Of a DNA stretch of 38,007 bases, positions 23,690-31,784 are shown piece by piece; position 1 is the first letter of the stretch, and each line of letters begins with the position of its first letter. Source of the stretch: an uncultured Eubacteriales bacterium. Lineage in GTDB: Bacteria; Bacillota; Clostridia; TANB77; CAG-508. The notes beneath the pieces are model-generated. The model ran no database searches. It had not been told where the DNA came from and saw only the letters and a list, made by a program, of their open reading frames with translations. The position numbers and the translations under genes are program-made. The stretch is from NCBI GenBank assembly GCA_902492015.1, contig CABUJR010000014.1:1-38007 (forward strand), given 5' to 3'.

Positions 23690-23753
23690 TTAAAATGTAA
23701 TTTAAGATAAGTTTAAATTATGTTTGTATTAGTAGAAAAAATATTTATATAAT
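23690..23753 (+). promoter_or_regulatory. Phased 11-bp repeats and promoter of the GT8-GT28/PlsC operon
   Basis: In 11-bp steps, 23690-23733 reads TTAAAATGTAA, TTTAAGATAAG, TTTAAATTATG, TTTGTATTAGT, each beginning with a TTTAA-like block. TTGTAT (23724-23729) and TATAAT (23748-23753) with an 18-bp spacer form the promoter, overlapping the last repeat. This resembles tandem OmpR/PhoB-family activator sites. Confidence 0.4.
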
Positions 23754-23814
23754 GTTATAATAATAAAATAGATTAAATAAAATTAATAAAGAATATTTTT
23801 AATAAGGGGTAAAA

Positions 23815-25758
23815 ATGAACATTTTAGTAGCAATAAATGAAAAATATACAAAACAGCTAAATGTATTATTAAAATCTATACAATATTCTAACCCAAATGA
23901 ATTATTTACAATTTATATTTTAAATAATTCTCTTAAAAAAGAGCATAAAAAAGAAGTAGAAAAAGGAATAAATAGAAAGATTATTAATATAAAATATTTG
24001 AAAATTTCTAAAGATGAGTTTGAAGATTTAGTTTTATTTGAAAAGAAAGATTCTAAAGAAATTGCGTATAGAATTTTTGCAGCAAAATATTTGCCAAAAA
24101 CTTTAGATAGAATTTTATATTTAGATTCAGATATAATAGTTATAAATGAATTAAAAAAATTATATGAAATGGATTTTGAAGGAAATTATTACATAGCAAC
24201 TACACATGTAAAACGATTATTACATAAATTTCATGAAATTAGATTAAATATTAATGAGGAAATTCCTTATATTAATAAAGGTGTTTTATTAATTAATTTA
24301 AAAGAATTAAGGAAAAGAAATATAAAAAGTGATATAGATAAATATTTGCAAGAGAAAAAATTAAAAGTTTTTTTATCAACAGAACAAGATATTATTACAG
24401 CAGTTTATGGTGATAAAATAAAATTAGTTGATTCTTTAAAATACAATTTAGGAGATAGAGAATTAAATTTATATAATATAAATCATTATAAAAATCCAAT
24501 AGGATTAAAATGGATTAAAAAGAATACGGTTATTATTCATTATCATGGAAAAAATAAACCGTGGGAAAAAGGTTACATTGGAAAACTAGGTTGTTTTTAT
24601 TATAATTTAGAAAGAAGCACTAGAAATAATGGTAAAGTTTTGGTACTTTCCTGTGGAACAGGAGGAGGACATAATTCTGCTGCAATAGCTGTACAAGAAG
24701 CACTTTCTAATAAAGGAATGGTAGCTGATTTTATAGAGTATTTAGATATTATAAATTCAAATATAAAAAATACAGTTAATAGTTTATATTTAAAATCAAC
24801 ACATAAGGAAGGAAAGACTTTTAAAGTAGTATATAAGCTTGGAGAATTATATCAAAAAACTAATTTAAAATCTCCAGTATATGGTTTAAATTTTTTAAAT
24901 AAAGATAAACTTTATAAATATATAGAAGAAAATGAATATGAATATGTTGTAACAACTCACTTATTTGCTGCACAAGTGTTAACCTCGATAAAAAAAGAAA
25001 ATCGTATAAATTTTATGGCTATAGCAACAGATTATGTGTGTATACCATTTTGGCAAGAAACGAATCCAGATTATTTTATAATACCAAATGAAAACTTAAG
25101 AGAAGATTTTGTGAAAAAAGGTGTTAAAAATTCAAAATTATTATCTCTAGGAATACCTACTAGAAAAACTTTTAGTGAAAATTATGATAAAAATGAGTGC
25201 AGAAAATTATTAAATTTAGATGTTGATAAAAAATATATATTAATACTTACTGGAAGTATGGGCTTTGGAAATGTTGAAGAAATGATGAGTAAGTTATTAG
25301 AAAAAATTAAAGATGCCACTTTTATTGTAGCTTGTGGAACTAATGAAAATTTAAGAAAATCTTTAGAAGAAAAAGAAAGAATTATTGCACTTTCATATAC
25401 AAATGATATTGATATATATATGAAATGTAGTGATATAATTTTAAGTAAACCCGGAGGTTTAACATCAACAGAGATTGCTGTTTTGGAAAAGCCTTTTGTT
25501 CATACTATGCCAATACCTGGATGTGAAACCTATAATGCAAATTTTTTTGCATCTAATAATATGTCATTAAAATCTGAAACAATAGAAGAAGTAGTAGAAA
25601 ATACTAAAAAATTACTCGAAAATACTGAAATACAAAAATTATTAATAAAAAATCAAAGGGAGTTTGTAAATAAATTTTCAGCAGATCAAATAGCTGAAAT
25701 AATAAAAAAGCAAATAGAAACAAGGAAGGAAAAATGGGAGAAAAAGCTAGAGCCATAG
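23815..25758 (+). CDS. GT8-GT28 fusion glycosyltransferase (MGDG-synthase-like C-terminus)
   Basis: Two complete glycosyltransferases in one 647-aa chain. Residues 1-265 are a retaining GT8 (LgtC/glycogenin type) domain: start MNILVAINEKY, metal-binding LDSDI (D104, D106), NKGVLLINL (about 154-162), TEQDIITAVYGD and the terminal HYHGKNKPW (242-250). Residues about 272-640 are a GT28/MGDG-synthase-type GT-B domain. It has LSCGTGGGHNSAA (278-290), the N-terminal half to about 440, then a UDP-sugar-binding half with LILTGSMGFGN and the SKPGGLTSTEIAVLEKPFV loop typical of diacylglycerol glucosyl/galactosyltransferases. The fusion suggests two sequential sugar additions to a membrane lipid. It overlaps a PlsC-like acyltransferase gene by 25 nt. 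The acceptor and sugars are inferred, not seen. Confidence 0.88.
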   Translation: MNILVAINEKYTKQLNVLLKSIQYSNPNELFTIYILNNSLKKEHKKEVEKGINRKIINIKYLKISKDEFEDLVLFEKKDSKEIAYRIFAAKYLPKTLDRILYLDSDIIVINELKKLYEMDFEGNYYIATTHVKRLLHKFHEIRLNINEEIPYINKGVLLINLKELRKRNIKSDIDKYLQEKKLKVFLSTEQDIITAVYGDKIKLVDSLKYNLGDRELNLYNINHYKNPIGLKWIKKNTVIIHYHGKNKPWEKGYIGKLGCFYYNLERSTRNNGKVLVLSCGTGGGHNSAAIAVQEALSNKGMVADFIEYLDIINSNIKNTVNSLYLKSTHKEGKTFKVVYKLGELYQKTNLKSPVYGLNFLNKDKLYKYIEENEYEYVVTTHLFAAQVLTSIKKENRINFMAIATDYVCIPFWQETNPDYFIIPNENLREDFVKKGVKNSKLLSLGIPTRKTFSENYDKNECRKLLNLDVDKKYILILTGSMGFGNVEEMMSKLLEKIKDATFIVACGTNENLRKSLEEKERIIALSYTNDIDIYMKCSDIILSKPGGLTSTEIAVLEKPFVHTMPIPGCETYNANFFASNNMSLKSETIEEVVENTKKLLENTEIQKLLIKNQREFVNKFSADQIAEIIKKQIETRKEKWEKKLEP

Positions 25759-26525
25759 TAATGGAAAAAATAGAAGAAGATATTGATGATATTGCGTCTG
25801 AATTTAGAATATGTGATTTTAATATAGATAAAAATTATGAATATGTGAAAACAGATTTTTTATTTAATTTAATATCAAATATAGTATATTATGTAATAGC
25901 TATTCCAATTTTAACTGTTTTAATAAAAATATTATATAACTTTAGAATTGAAGGAAAAGAAAATATAGATAAAATTGAAAAAGGTGCAATAAGCATATCA
26001 AATCATGTATTAGTCTTAGATTGTGCTATGATTGGATTGGCATTTGGTAGAAAGAAAAAAGTTTTTTATACAACCCAAGAAGAATCATTTAAAATACCTT
26101 TTGTAAGAAAACTTATAAAATTATTAAGAGCAATACCAATTCCTAAAAAAATAGAAAATCAAAAAAATTTTATAAAAGAAATAAATAATCAATTAAATGA
26201 AAATAATATTATACATTTTTATCCAGAAGCTATACTTAAAACTTATTGTGAAGAAATAAGAAATTTTAAAAATGGTGCATTTAATTTGGCTATTAAAAAT
26301 AATGTACAAATACTTCCAATGGTTTTTGTATTTGAAAATCCAACTGGAATTAGAAAATTTTTAAAAAAGAAGAAAGATGTAGTATTAAAAATTTTAGAAC
26401 CAATTAATTGTGATGAATATGATATAAAAAATTTAAACTTATTAAAAGATAAAATACAACAAAATATGAAGAATATTTGTAAAAAACACTACACAACTGA
26501 AGGAAAATGTGATAAAATAATTTAG
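25734..26525 (+). CDS. PlsC-like 1-acylglycerol-3-phosphate acyltransferase family protein
   Basis: A 263-aa membrane-bound acyltransferase. An N-terminal soluble ~35 residues precede a membrane segment (about 38-65). The catalytic HX4D is in ISNHVLVLDCAMIGLAF (H95, D100 approximately), and the second block is around IHFYPEAILKTY, where the usual FPEGTRS is replaced by YPEAILK. The loss of the glycine/threonine/arginine of that motif suggests an acceptor other than plain lysophosphatidic acid. The start has AAGGAAGGA just upstream and lies inside the end of the fused glycosyltransferase gene, so the two are translationally coupled. Together they suggest assembly or acylation of a glycolipid. 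A standard plsC role cannot be excluded. Confidence 0.82.
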   Translation: MGEKARAIVMEKIEEDIDDIASEFRICDFNIDKNYEYVKTDFLFNLISNIVYYVIAIPILTVLIKILYNFRIEGKENIDKIEKGAISISNHVLVLDCAMIGLAFGRKKKVFYTTQEESFKIPFVRKLIKLLRAIPIPKKIENQKNFIKEINNQLNENNIIHFYPEAILKTYCEEIRNFKNGAFNLAIKNNVQILPMVFVFENPTGIRKFLKKKKDVVLKILEPINCDEYDIKNLNLLKDKIQQNMKNICKKHYTTEGKCDKII

Positions 26526-26573
26526 AATTTTTTTAAAAATAAAAAATGAAAAAAATAAAAGGAGGAATTAAGC

Positions 26574-27299
26574 ATGTCAGGACATTCAAAATGGCACAAC
26601 ATACAAGCCAAAAAAGGAAAAGCTGATGCAGCAAGAGGAAAAATATTCACAAAATTAGGTAGAGAATTGTTAATAGCAGTAAAACAAGGTGGTCCTGATC
26701 CAGCAGGAAACTCTAAATTAAAAGATGTTATAGCTAAATGTAAGGCTAATAATATGCCTAATGACACAATAAATAATGCTATAAAGAAAGCTTCAGGAGC
26801 AGGAAGTACAGAAAATTATGAAGAAATAGTATATGAAGGATATGGACCAAATGGTGTAGCAGTAATTATTAATGCTTCAACAAACAATAAAAATAGGACT
26901 GCAGCAGATGTAAGACATGTATTTGATAAAGCTGGTGGAAACTTAGGAACAACAGGTTGCGTATCATATATGTTTGAAAAAAAAGGTGTTATTGTTATAG
27001 AAAAAGCAGAATGCAGTTTATCAGAAGATGATTTAATGATGCTTGCAATAGAGGCTGGAGCAGAAGATTTTTCATCAGAAGAAGAAGTATATCAAATAAC
27101 AACAGCACCAAATGATTTTACAGCTGTAACTGAAGAATTAACAAAAAATAACTTAACATTTTTAGAAGCTGGAGTTCAAATGGTACCAAGTACTTATGTA
27201 AGTTTAGATGAAAAAGCTTCTGAAAAAATGCAAAGATTAATAGATAATTTAGATGACCTAGATGATGTATTAGAAGTATTTCATAACTGGGAAGAATAA
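26574..27299 (+). CDS. YebC/PmpR (TACO1) family protein
   Basis: A 241-aa protein of the universally conserved YebC/TACO1 family, long annotated as a DNA-binding regulator and now also linked to translation of difficult (proline-rich) stretches. The N-terminal signature MSGHSKWHNIQAKKGKADAA is exact, followed by RGKIFTKLGRELLIAVKQGG, YEGYGPNGVAVIINASTNNKNRT and FDKAGGNLGTTGC. The C-terminal domain ends DDLDDVLEVFHNW. The SD GGAGG is near-ideal. It stands apart from ruvABC, its common neighbours elsewhere, and ends in a strong terminator, so it is probably its own transcription unit. Confidence 0.96.
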   Translation: MSGHSKWHNIQAKKGKADAARGKIFTKLGRELLIAVKQGGPDPAGNSKLKDVIAKCKANNMPNDTINNAIKKASGAGSTENYEEIVYEGYGPNGVAVIINASTNNKNRTAADVRHVFDKAGGNLGTTGCVSYMFEKKGVIVIEKAECSLSEDDLMMLAIEAGAEDFSSEEEVYQITTAPNDFTAVTEELTKNNLTFLEAGVQMVPSTYVSLDEKASEKMQRLIDNLDDLDDVLEVFHNWEE

Positions 27300-27325
27300 T
27301 ATACTTCTGCAATATGATTAAAAAT

Positions 27326-27377
27326 GAAATCCGATTTGTTAGACAAATAGTTTAACAAATTGGATTTTCTTTTTTTG
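27326..27377 (+). terminator. Rho-independent terminator after the YebC gene
   Basis: GAAATCCGATTTGTTA pairs with TAACAAATTGGATTTTC (one G-U pair) around a 10-nt loop and is followed by a run of T. Confidence 0.9.
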
Positions 27378-27426
27378 AATAAAAATTTTAAAAAGTAAGA
27401 AAATAACAATAATTGATTTTATTGTT

Positions 27427-28344
27427 ATGGAAAGGAAATGTTTAAATACATTTAAGGTAGAGAATATGTTTTTTAGAACAGATATGGCTGTTGAAAGAAG
27501 AGATTTATATAGAAATGCAAATAAATTGGATGATGAAATAAAAGGGATTGAGTGTGAAGAAGAAAAGAAAGATGATATTACAATCACAAGAGTTAAGATA
27601 ACAAGTCCAGATGGTGAAAGAGCATTAGATAGAAAAATGGGAAACTATATTACTATTGATGTAAAAAAAGTAAGAAATATTAGTACAGAAAAGGAAGAAA
27701 AAATAATAAATACTTTTTCAAAAGAATTAAAAGAAATAATAGAAAAGCATGTAAAACAAACTGATGAAATATTAATTGTTGGTTTAGGAAATTTATATGC
27801 AACACCTGATTCGCTAGGAGCTAAAGTTGTACAAAATATTGAAATAACAAGACATATAAAAATATATTTACCAAATGCTATAGATAAAAATACAAGAAGT
27901 GTAAGTGCGATTACTCCAGGTGTACTTGGGACTACAGGAATTGAAACAGTTGAAATAGTAAAAGGAATAGTAAATAATATAAAACCAAAGTTAGTTATTG
28001 CAATAGACAGTTTATGTTCTAAAAATATTGATAGAATAAATAAATCTATACAGATTTCAGATACAGGAATAATTCCTGGAGGAGGAGTGGGAAATAGGCA
28101 AGAAGAACTTTCAGAAGCAACTTTGAATATACCAGTTATTGGAATAGGTGTTCCAACTGTTTTAGATGCTGCAACTATTGTAATAGATACTTTAAATGTA
28201 TGCGATGTTTCTATTCCAGAAAATGAAATTGTTGAAAAAATGAAATTAAATAATTTTAATTTTATTGTTACACCAAAAGAAATAGATTCTTTAGTAGAAA
28301 ATATGAGTAATATTGTTTCAGAAGGAATTAATATGAGTTTATAA
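27427..28344 (+). CDS. gpr: GPR germination protease (spore protease)
   Basis: Endopeptidase made as a zymogen in the developing forespore. It degrades the small acid-soluble DNA-binding proteins at germination. 305 aa, somewhat shorter than the ~370-aa Bacillus form. Landmarks are RTDMAVE at residues 17-23, the autoprocessing site where the propeptide is removed in the family, LIVGLGNLYATPDSLGAKVV, SAITPGVLGTTGIET, VIAIDSLCSKNIDRINKSIQISDTGI, PGGGVGNRQEELSEATLNIPVIGIGVPTVLDAATI and the C-terminal FIVTPKEIDSLVENMSNIVSEGINMSL. Starting at ATG 27427 gives a 16-residue propeptide like that of Bacillus, but no clear SD precedes it. ATG 27466 would leave only four residues before the cleavage site. 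Confidence 0.95.
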   Translation: MERKCLNTFKVENMFFRTDMAVERRDLYRNANKLDDEIKGIECEEEKKDDITITRVKITSPDGERALDRKMGNYITIDVKKVRNISTEKEEKIINTFSKELKEIIEKHVKQTDEILIVGLGNLYATPDSLGAKVVQNIEITRHIKIYLPNAIDKNTRSVSAITPGVLGTTGIETVEIVKGIVNNIKPKLVIAIDSLCSKNIDRINKSIQISDTGIIPGGGVGNRQEELSEATLNIPVIGIGVPTVLDAATIVIDTLNVCDVSIPENEIVEKMKLNNFNFIVTPKEIDSLVENMSNIVSEGINMSL

Positions 28345-28424
28345 TTTTATTAAAACAAAATAACACAATAATTTAGAAAATGAATAATATAGAATATTAC
28401 TATTAATTAAGGAGAAACTTTTTT

Positions 28425-28919
28425 GTGAAGTCAATTTGTATAAAAACCGTTAGTGAAGAAAAAATTGAATATTTGATGGAACAGTTAGAAAAATTACCTA
28501 TTAATATGTATATTTCAAACTATAGATTTAAAGTATATGATAATTTAATAATTCATTACATGGAAAAAGAATATATAGATGAATTTTATGAGATTATTTC
28601 ATTAGTAATAAAAAAATGTATTGAAAAATTTTATGAAGAAGATTTTATAAATAAAACTGTAGAAAAAAATTATTTTTATTTAAGTAAATTAGAAAGAGCA
28701 TATATTTCTGAAATTGCTAAAAAGGTTTTAGAACTTCCTGATGAAAAAATTGGTTTTAAAAATAACATTTTAAAAAATATAATAAAAGATTATTTGTTAG
28801 AAAATAAAAAAATTGTATTAGAGGGATTTGTAAATTTTAGAATTAAACCATATAAAGAACTATTAGAGAAAATTGTGGAGGTATCTGTATTTAGTTATTT
28901 AGATTTAATAACTTTTTAA
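28425..28919 (+). CDS. Short YtxC-like sporulation protein
   Basis: A 164-aa protein that matches the N-terminal part of the YtxC family, which is usually about 280-300 aa and of unknown role in sporulation. The recognisable element is ENKKIVLEGFVNFRIKPYKEL (about residues 126-146), equivalent to the family's LEGFxxFRLKDY. Known YtxC proteins continue with an EKEYxEFIxLL helix and another ~120 residues; here the frame stops after FSYLDLITF, and neither other frame restores the missing part. It starts with GTG (no better ATG), with AAGGAG 10 nt upstream. The location behind gpr fits a sporulation role. It may be a natural short form or a decaying gene. Confidence 0.65.
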   Translation: MKSICIKTVSEEKIEYLMEQLEKLPINMYISNYRFKVYDNLIIHYMEKEYIDEFYEIISLVIKKCIEKFYEEDFINKTVEKNYFYLSKLERAYISEIAKKVLELPDEKIGFKNNILKNIIKDYLLENKKIVLEGFVNFRIKPYKELLEKIVEVSVFSYLDLITF

Positions 28920-28979
28920 AACTATTGATAAATATGTAATTTTGTAGTAAAGTATATAAAGAAAGAGGGGGAGAAAAAT

Positions 28980-29420
28980 ATGTTAAAAGAGAAATTAATG
29001 AATGATTTAAAAGAAGCAATGAAAAATAAAAATGAAATTAGAAAAAATACAATTCAGATGGTAAGAGCTGCAATTTTACAAATTGAAAAAGATAAAGGAA
29101 TTTCAGTAGAAGATGAAAAAATAATTGAAATTATTGCGAAAGAAGTAAAAGGAAAAAAAGATGCATTAGCAGATTTTGAAAAAGCTGAAAGAGAAGATTT
29201 AATTAATCAGACAAATGAAGAAATAAATATTCTTCAAGAATATTTACCAAAACAATTATCTAAAGAAGAAATAGTAGAAGAAGTAAAAAAAGTTATAGAA
29301 GAAGTTGGAGCAACATCTATTAAAGATATGGGAATTGTTATGAAAACAGCAAAATCCAAAATAGGTGCAGCAGCAGATGGTAGAGCTATTAATGAAGCAG
29401 TAAAAGAATTACTAAATTAG
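28980..29420 (+). CDS. YqeY/GatB-like domain protein
   Basis: A 146-aa helical protein of the GatB/YqeY family, related to the tRNA-binding tail of the amidotransferase GatB; the role in bacteria is undefined, possibly tRNA-linked. Family features are MLKEKLMNDLKEAMKNKNEIRKNTIQMVRAAIL at the start, the central EEINILQEYLPKQLSKEEI (about 80-98) and the C-terminal GIVMKTAKSKIGAAADGRAINEAVKELL. A GAGGGGGAG SD supports the ATG. A modest promoter, TTGATA-N17-TAAAGT (28925-28953), lies just upstream. It is 12 bp from the TraX-like gene, so the two are probably cotranscribed. Confidence 0.93.
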   Translation: MLKEKLMNDLKEAMKNKNEIRKNTIQMVRAAILQIEKDKGISVEDEKIIEIIAKEVKGKKDALADFEKAEREDLINQTNEEINILQEYLPKQLSKEEIVEEVKKVIEEVGATSIKDMGIVMKTAKSKIGAAADGRAINEAVKELLN

Positions 29421-29432
29421 AGGGAAAATAAT

Positions 29433-30101
29433 ATGACAATTTTTGGACTTAAGATAATTGCAATTATATCAATGTTTTTAGATCATATAAGATTTGCAAT
29501 TCCTGCCCTAGAAAATTTTGCAACAATTTATTTAGGAAGAATAGCATTTCCATTGTTTGCCTTTTTTATTAGTGAAGGATATGTTCATACTAAAAATGTA
29601 AAAAAATACTTTTTAAGACTTATTATATTTGCTTTAATCTCTCAAGTTCCTTTTATGTTTTTTAGGACTTTAGTAGGTGAATGGAGACTACTTAATGTAA
29701 TAGTTACATTGATTTTAGGTTTATTAGCAATCTTAATATATGATAAAGGAGAAGATAAGGTTCTTTCGCTAATATTAGTAGGATGTATTGCATATTTAGG
29801 AAGTATTTTAAGAGTAGATTATAATTGGTATGGAGTTCTTACAGTATTTATAATGTATGTATTCAAAAATAAAAAAATTTTATTATTTGTAGCATATAGT
29901 ATTATACTAATAACTTATTATGAGATAAATGGAGCTAGTTTGTTTATAACTCATAATTTAATAAGTTGTATTTTTTGTTTAATATCAGTCTTACTAACTT
30001 TTACATATAATGGAAAACAAGGAAAGAAAATGAAATATTTTTTCTATATATTTTATCCTGTGCACATGTTAATAATTTATTTAATAGGAGTATATATGTA
30101 A
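29433..30101 (+). CDS. TraX-like family membrane protein
   Basis: A 222-aa polytopic protein (about seven to eight hydrophobic segments) of the TraX family. The N-terminal signature is clear: LKIIAIISMFLDHIRFAIP, IYLGRIAFPLFAFFISEGYVHTKNVKKYFLRL (about residues 30-61) and ISQVPFMFF. F-plasmid TraX acetylates pilin, but chromosomal copies in Firmicutes are linked only by sequence; they resemble membrane O-acyltransferases and may modify surface glycans. There are no conjugation genes nearby, so a conjugative role is unlikely. The SD is AGAGGGAAAA. The gene runs into a shared terminator with the convergent glycosyltransferase gene. Confidence 0.88.
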   Translation: MTIFGLKIIAIISMFLDHIRFAIPALENFATIYLGRIAFPLFAFFISEGYVHTKNVKKYFLRLIIFALISQVPFMFFRTLVGEWRLLNVIVTLILGLLAILIYDKGEDKVLSLILVGCIAYLGSILRVDYNWYGVLTVFIMYVFKNKKILLFVAYSIILITYYEINGASLFITHNLISCIFCLISVLLTFTYNGKQGKKMKYFFYIFYPVHMLIIYLIGVYM

Positions 30102-30137
30102 AAAAATAAAACCTCTTTTTAAAGAGGTTTTATTTTT
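30102..30137 (+). terminator. Bidirectional terminator between convergent genes
   Basis: AATAAAACCTCTTT (30105-30118) and its exact complement AAAGAGGTTTTATT (30121-30134) meet at a tiny loop, with A before and T after. It serves the TraX-like gene on + and the GT4 gene on -; the latter's stop codon begins at its edge. Confidence 0.9.
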
Positions 30138-31422
30138 ATGCAAATGCTTGACGACTTTTTTTGAATGAAAGTAAATTTGTAATTTCGTTTGATTTTTTGA
30201 TTTGTTTTTGAGCTTCTTCTTGAGCAATTTGTTTCTTCTGTCTTTCTGCCATTGTTTCACAAATTGCTTTTTCATAAGCCAAATGAGTATCTTGAGCAAT
30301 TTTTGTCCAATTATATTCTGTTTTTACTTTTAATTTTGCATTTTTTGTAACTGTATCACAAAGTTTTGGATCATGTAGTAAAGCAAGTATTGAATCAGCA
30401 AGCGAATTTGAATTTCCTGCATAACTTTTCATTCCATTAATTCCATGATCAACTATTTCATTTAAACCACCAACATCAGATACAACTACTGGTGTTCCTG
30501 AAAGCATAGCTTCTAGAGCAACAATTCCGAAAGGTTCATAAGTACTAGGAAAAACAGATACATCAGCACATTTATACATTCTTTGAACATCTTTTGAACC
30601 TAAATATCCTGTAAAGTAAACTTTATCACCTAATCCTAAATAATTAACTTGTGATCTTAGTTCGTCTATCATTCCACCTTTACCAGCAATAATTAATTTT
30701 GAATCATGATAGTTTGCTAAAATTTTTGGCATTGCTGCAATAAGTGTTTGAATTCCTTTTTCATAAACAAGTCTACCAATGAAAAGAATAATTTTTTCGT
30801 TATCCATTGCGAATCTTCTTCTAAAATCATAATCTTTTTCAATATTATTAAATAGATTTAAATTTACACCATTAGGTATTACATTGATTTTTTCATAAGG
30901 TAATCCAAATAATCTTTGTAATTCATTTTTCATATAATTACTATTAACAATTACTTCAGATGATTCATAAGTAAGCATCCATTCAGTATCATTAATATAC
31001 TTTTGCATTTCTCCGCGAATACCACTATTTCTACCAGCTTCTGTAGCATGAATTGTAGAAACAAGAGGTGTGTTGTATGCAAATTTTAAAGTTTTACCAG
31101 CATAAGCTGTTAACCAATCATGTGCATGTATAACATCAAAGTTTCCTTTTTCAGAAATAATTTCTCCAACTTTAGCTATCATATTAAAATTAAGTTGCAT
31201 AACCCAATCAATAAAGTTGTTAGGGCTAATCATAAAGTTATCAACTCTATATACATTTACTCCATCATCATCTTCAAAATAAGGAACATTACCATCTCTA
31301 TATGTAACAACAGTAACTTCATGACCATCTTTTATTAATCTATGAGATAGGTCATATACAACTCTTGCAATTCCTCCTACAACTCTTGGTGGGTATTCCC
31401 ATGATAGCATTAAAATTTTCAT
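30136..31422 (-). CDS. GT4 family glycosyltransferase (glycogen-synthase-like)
   Basis: A retaining GT-B enzyme of 428 aa, of the type often annotated as archaeal-style glycogen synthase. It has the N-terminal donor-loop motif SWEYPPRVVGGIARVV (about residues 8-23), DVIHAHDWLTAYAG, the central FIGRLVYEKG (start of the C-terminal Rossmann half), and the catalytic E-x7-E in EPFGIVALEAMLSGTPVVVSDVGGLNEIV (from about residue 297). A Lys/Gln-rich helical tail of about 35 residues follows the fold. SD GGAG lies about 12 nt before the ATG. It is transcribed away from the DUF4912 and GH57 branching-enzyme genes, with which similar genes are associated in other Clostridia, so an alpha-glucan product is likely. 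Other sugars cannot be excluded. Confidence 0.88.
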   Translation of the reverse strand: MKILMLSWEYPPRVVGGIARVVYDLSHRLIKDGHEVTVVTYRDGNVPYFEDDDGVNVYRVDNFMISPNNFIDWVMQLNFNMIAKVGEIISEKGNFDVIHAHDWLTAYAGKTLKFAYNTPLVSTIHATEAGRNSGIRGEMQKYINDTEWMLTYESSEVIVNSNYMKNELQRLFGLPYEKINVIPNGVNLNLFNNIEKDYDFRRRFAMDNEKIILFIGRLVYEKGIQTLIAAMPKILANYHDSKLIIAGKGGMIDELRSQVNYLGLGDKVYFTGYLGSKDVQRMYKCADVSVFPSTYEPFGIVALEAMLSGTPVVVSDVGGLNEIVDHGINGMKSYAGNSNSLADSILALLHDPKLCDTVTKNAKLKVKTEYNWTKIAQDTHLAYEKAICETMAERQKKQIAQEEAQKQIKKSNEITNLLSFKKSRQAFA

Positions 31423-31461
31423 TTCTTAAAAGTACTCCTTTCAAAATATTCATTTGTTAAA

Positions 31462-31490
31462 ATTTAGTAAAATGAAATTTAGTTTGTCAA
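31462..31490 (-). promoter_or_regulatory. Promoter of the GT4 gene
   Basis: On the minus strand: a perfect TTGACA (31490-31485), a 17-bp spacer and CTAAAT (31467-31462), about 40 bp before the start codon. The -10 is imperfect. Confidence 0.45.
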
Positions 31491-31693
31491 GTCTTTTTAA
31501 AAAATATATAAGATTTTGAAAAGCTTGAAATAACTAAATTTAAAAGCTAAAAATCTTTTTTAATTTCTTTATATATTTTATATAAAAAAGATATAAAAGT
31601 AAACATATTTTGCCAAAAAAAAGCAAAAAAAATATAACATTTTGGTAACAAATGTAACAAAAATGATAAATTTATAAAAAAATGAATTTGCTA

Positions 31694-31722
31694 TTGAAGT
31701 TTTAAAATATTACAGATATAAT
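31694..31722 (+). promoter_or_regulatory. Promoter of the DUF4912-GH57 operon
   Basis: TTGAAG (31694-31699), a 17-bp spacer and a perfect TATAAT (31717-31722), giving a leader of about 55 nt. Confidence 0.65.
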
Positions 31723-31784
31723 ATTAATTATTATGGAAAGAATATATAGTTGCTTATAAAAATACTAAGGAGGAGAAACAAAAA

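Larger units (their letters stand above)
31423..31784. other. Divergent intergenic region of the alpha-glucan module
   Basis: A 362-bp gene-free region between the GT4 gene (-) and the DUF4912 gene (+). It contains one promoter for each direction near its edges, long A/T runs in the middle (31500-31680), and a small inverted repeat ACATTT (31637-31642)/AAATGT (31650-31655) beside a repeated GTAACAAA motif. No ORF with an SD and no RNA gene was recognised. Confidence 0.6.

Noticed and set aside
29433..30101. Conjugative element signalled by TraX
   Set aside because: There is no relaxase, coupling protein, integrase or other transfer gene nearby; chromosomal TraX-like genes are common in Firmicutes.
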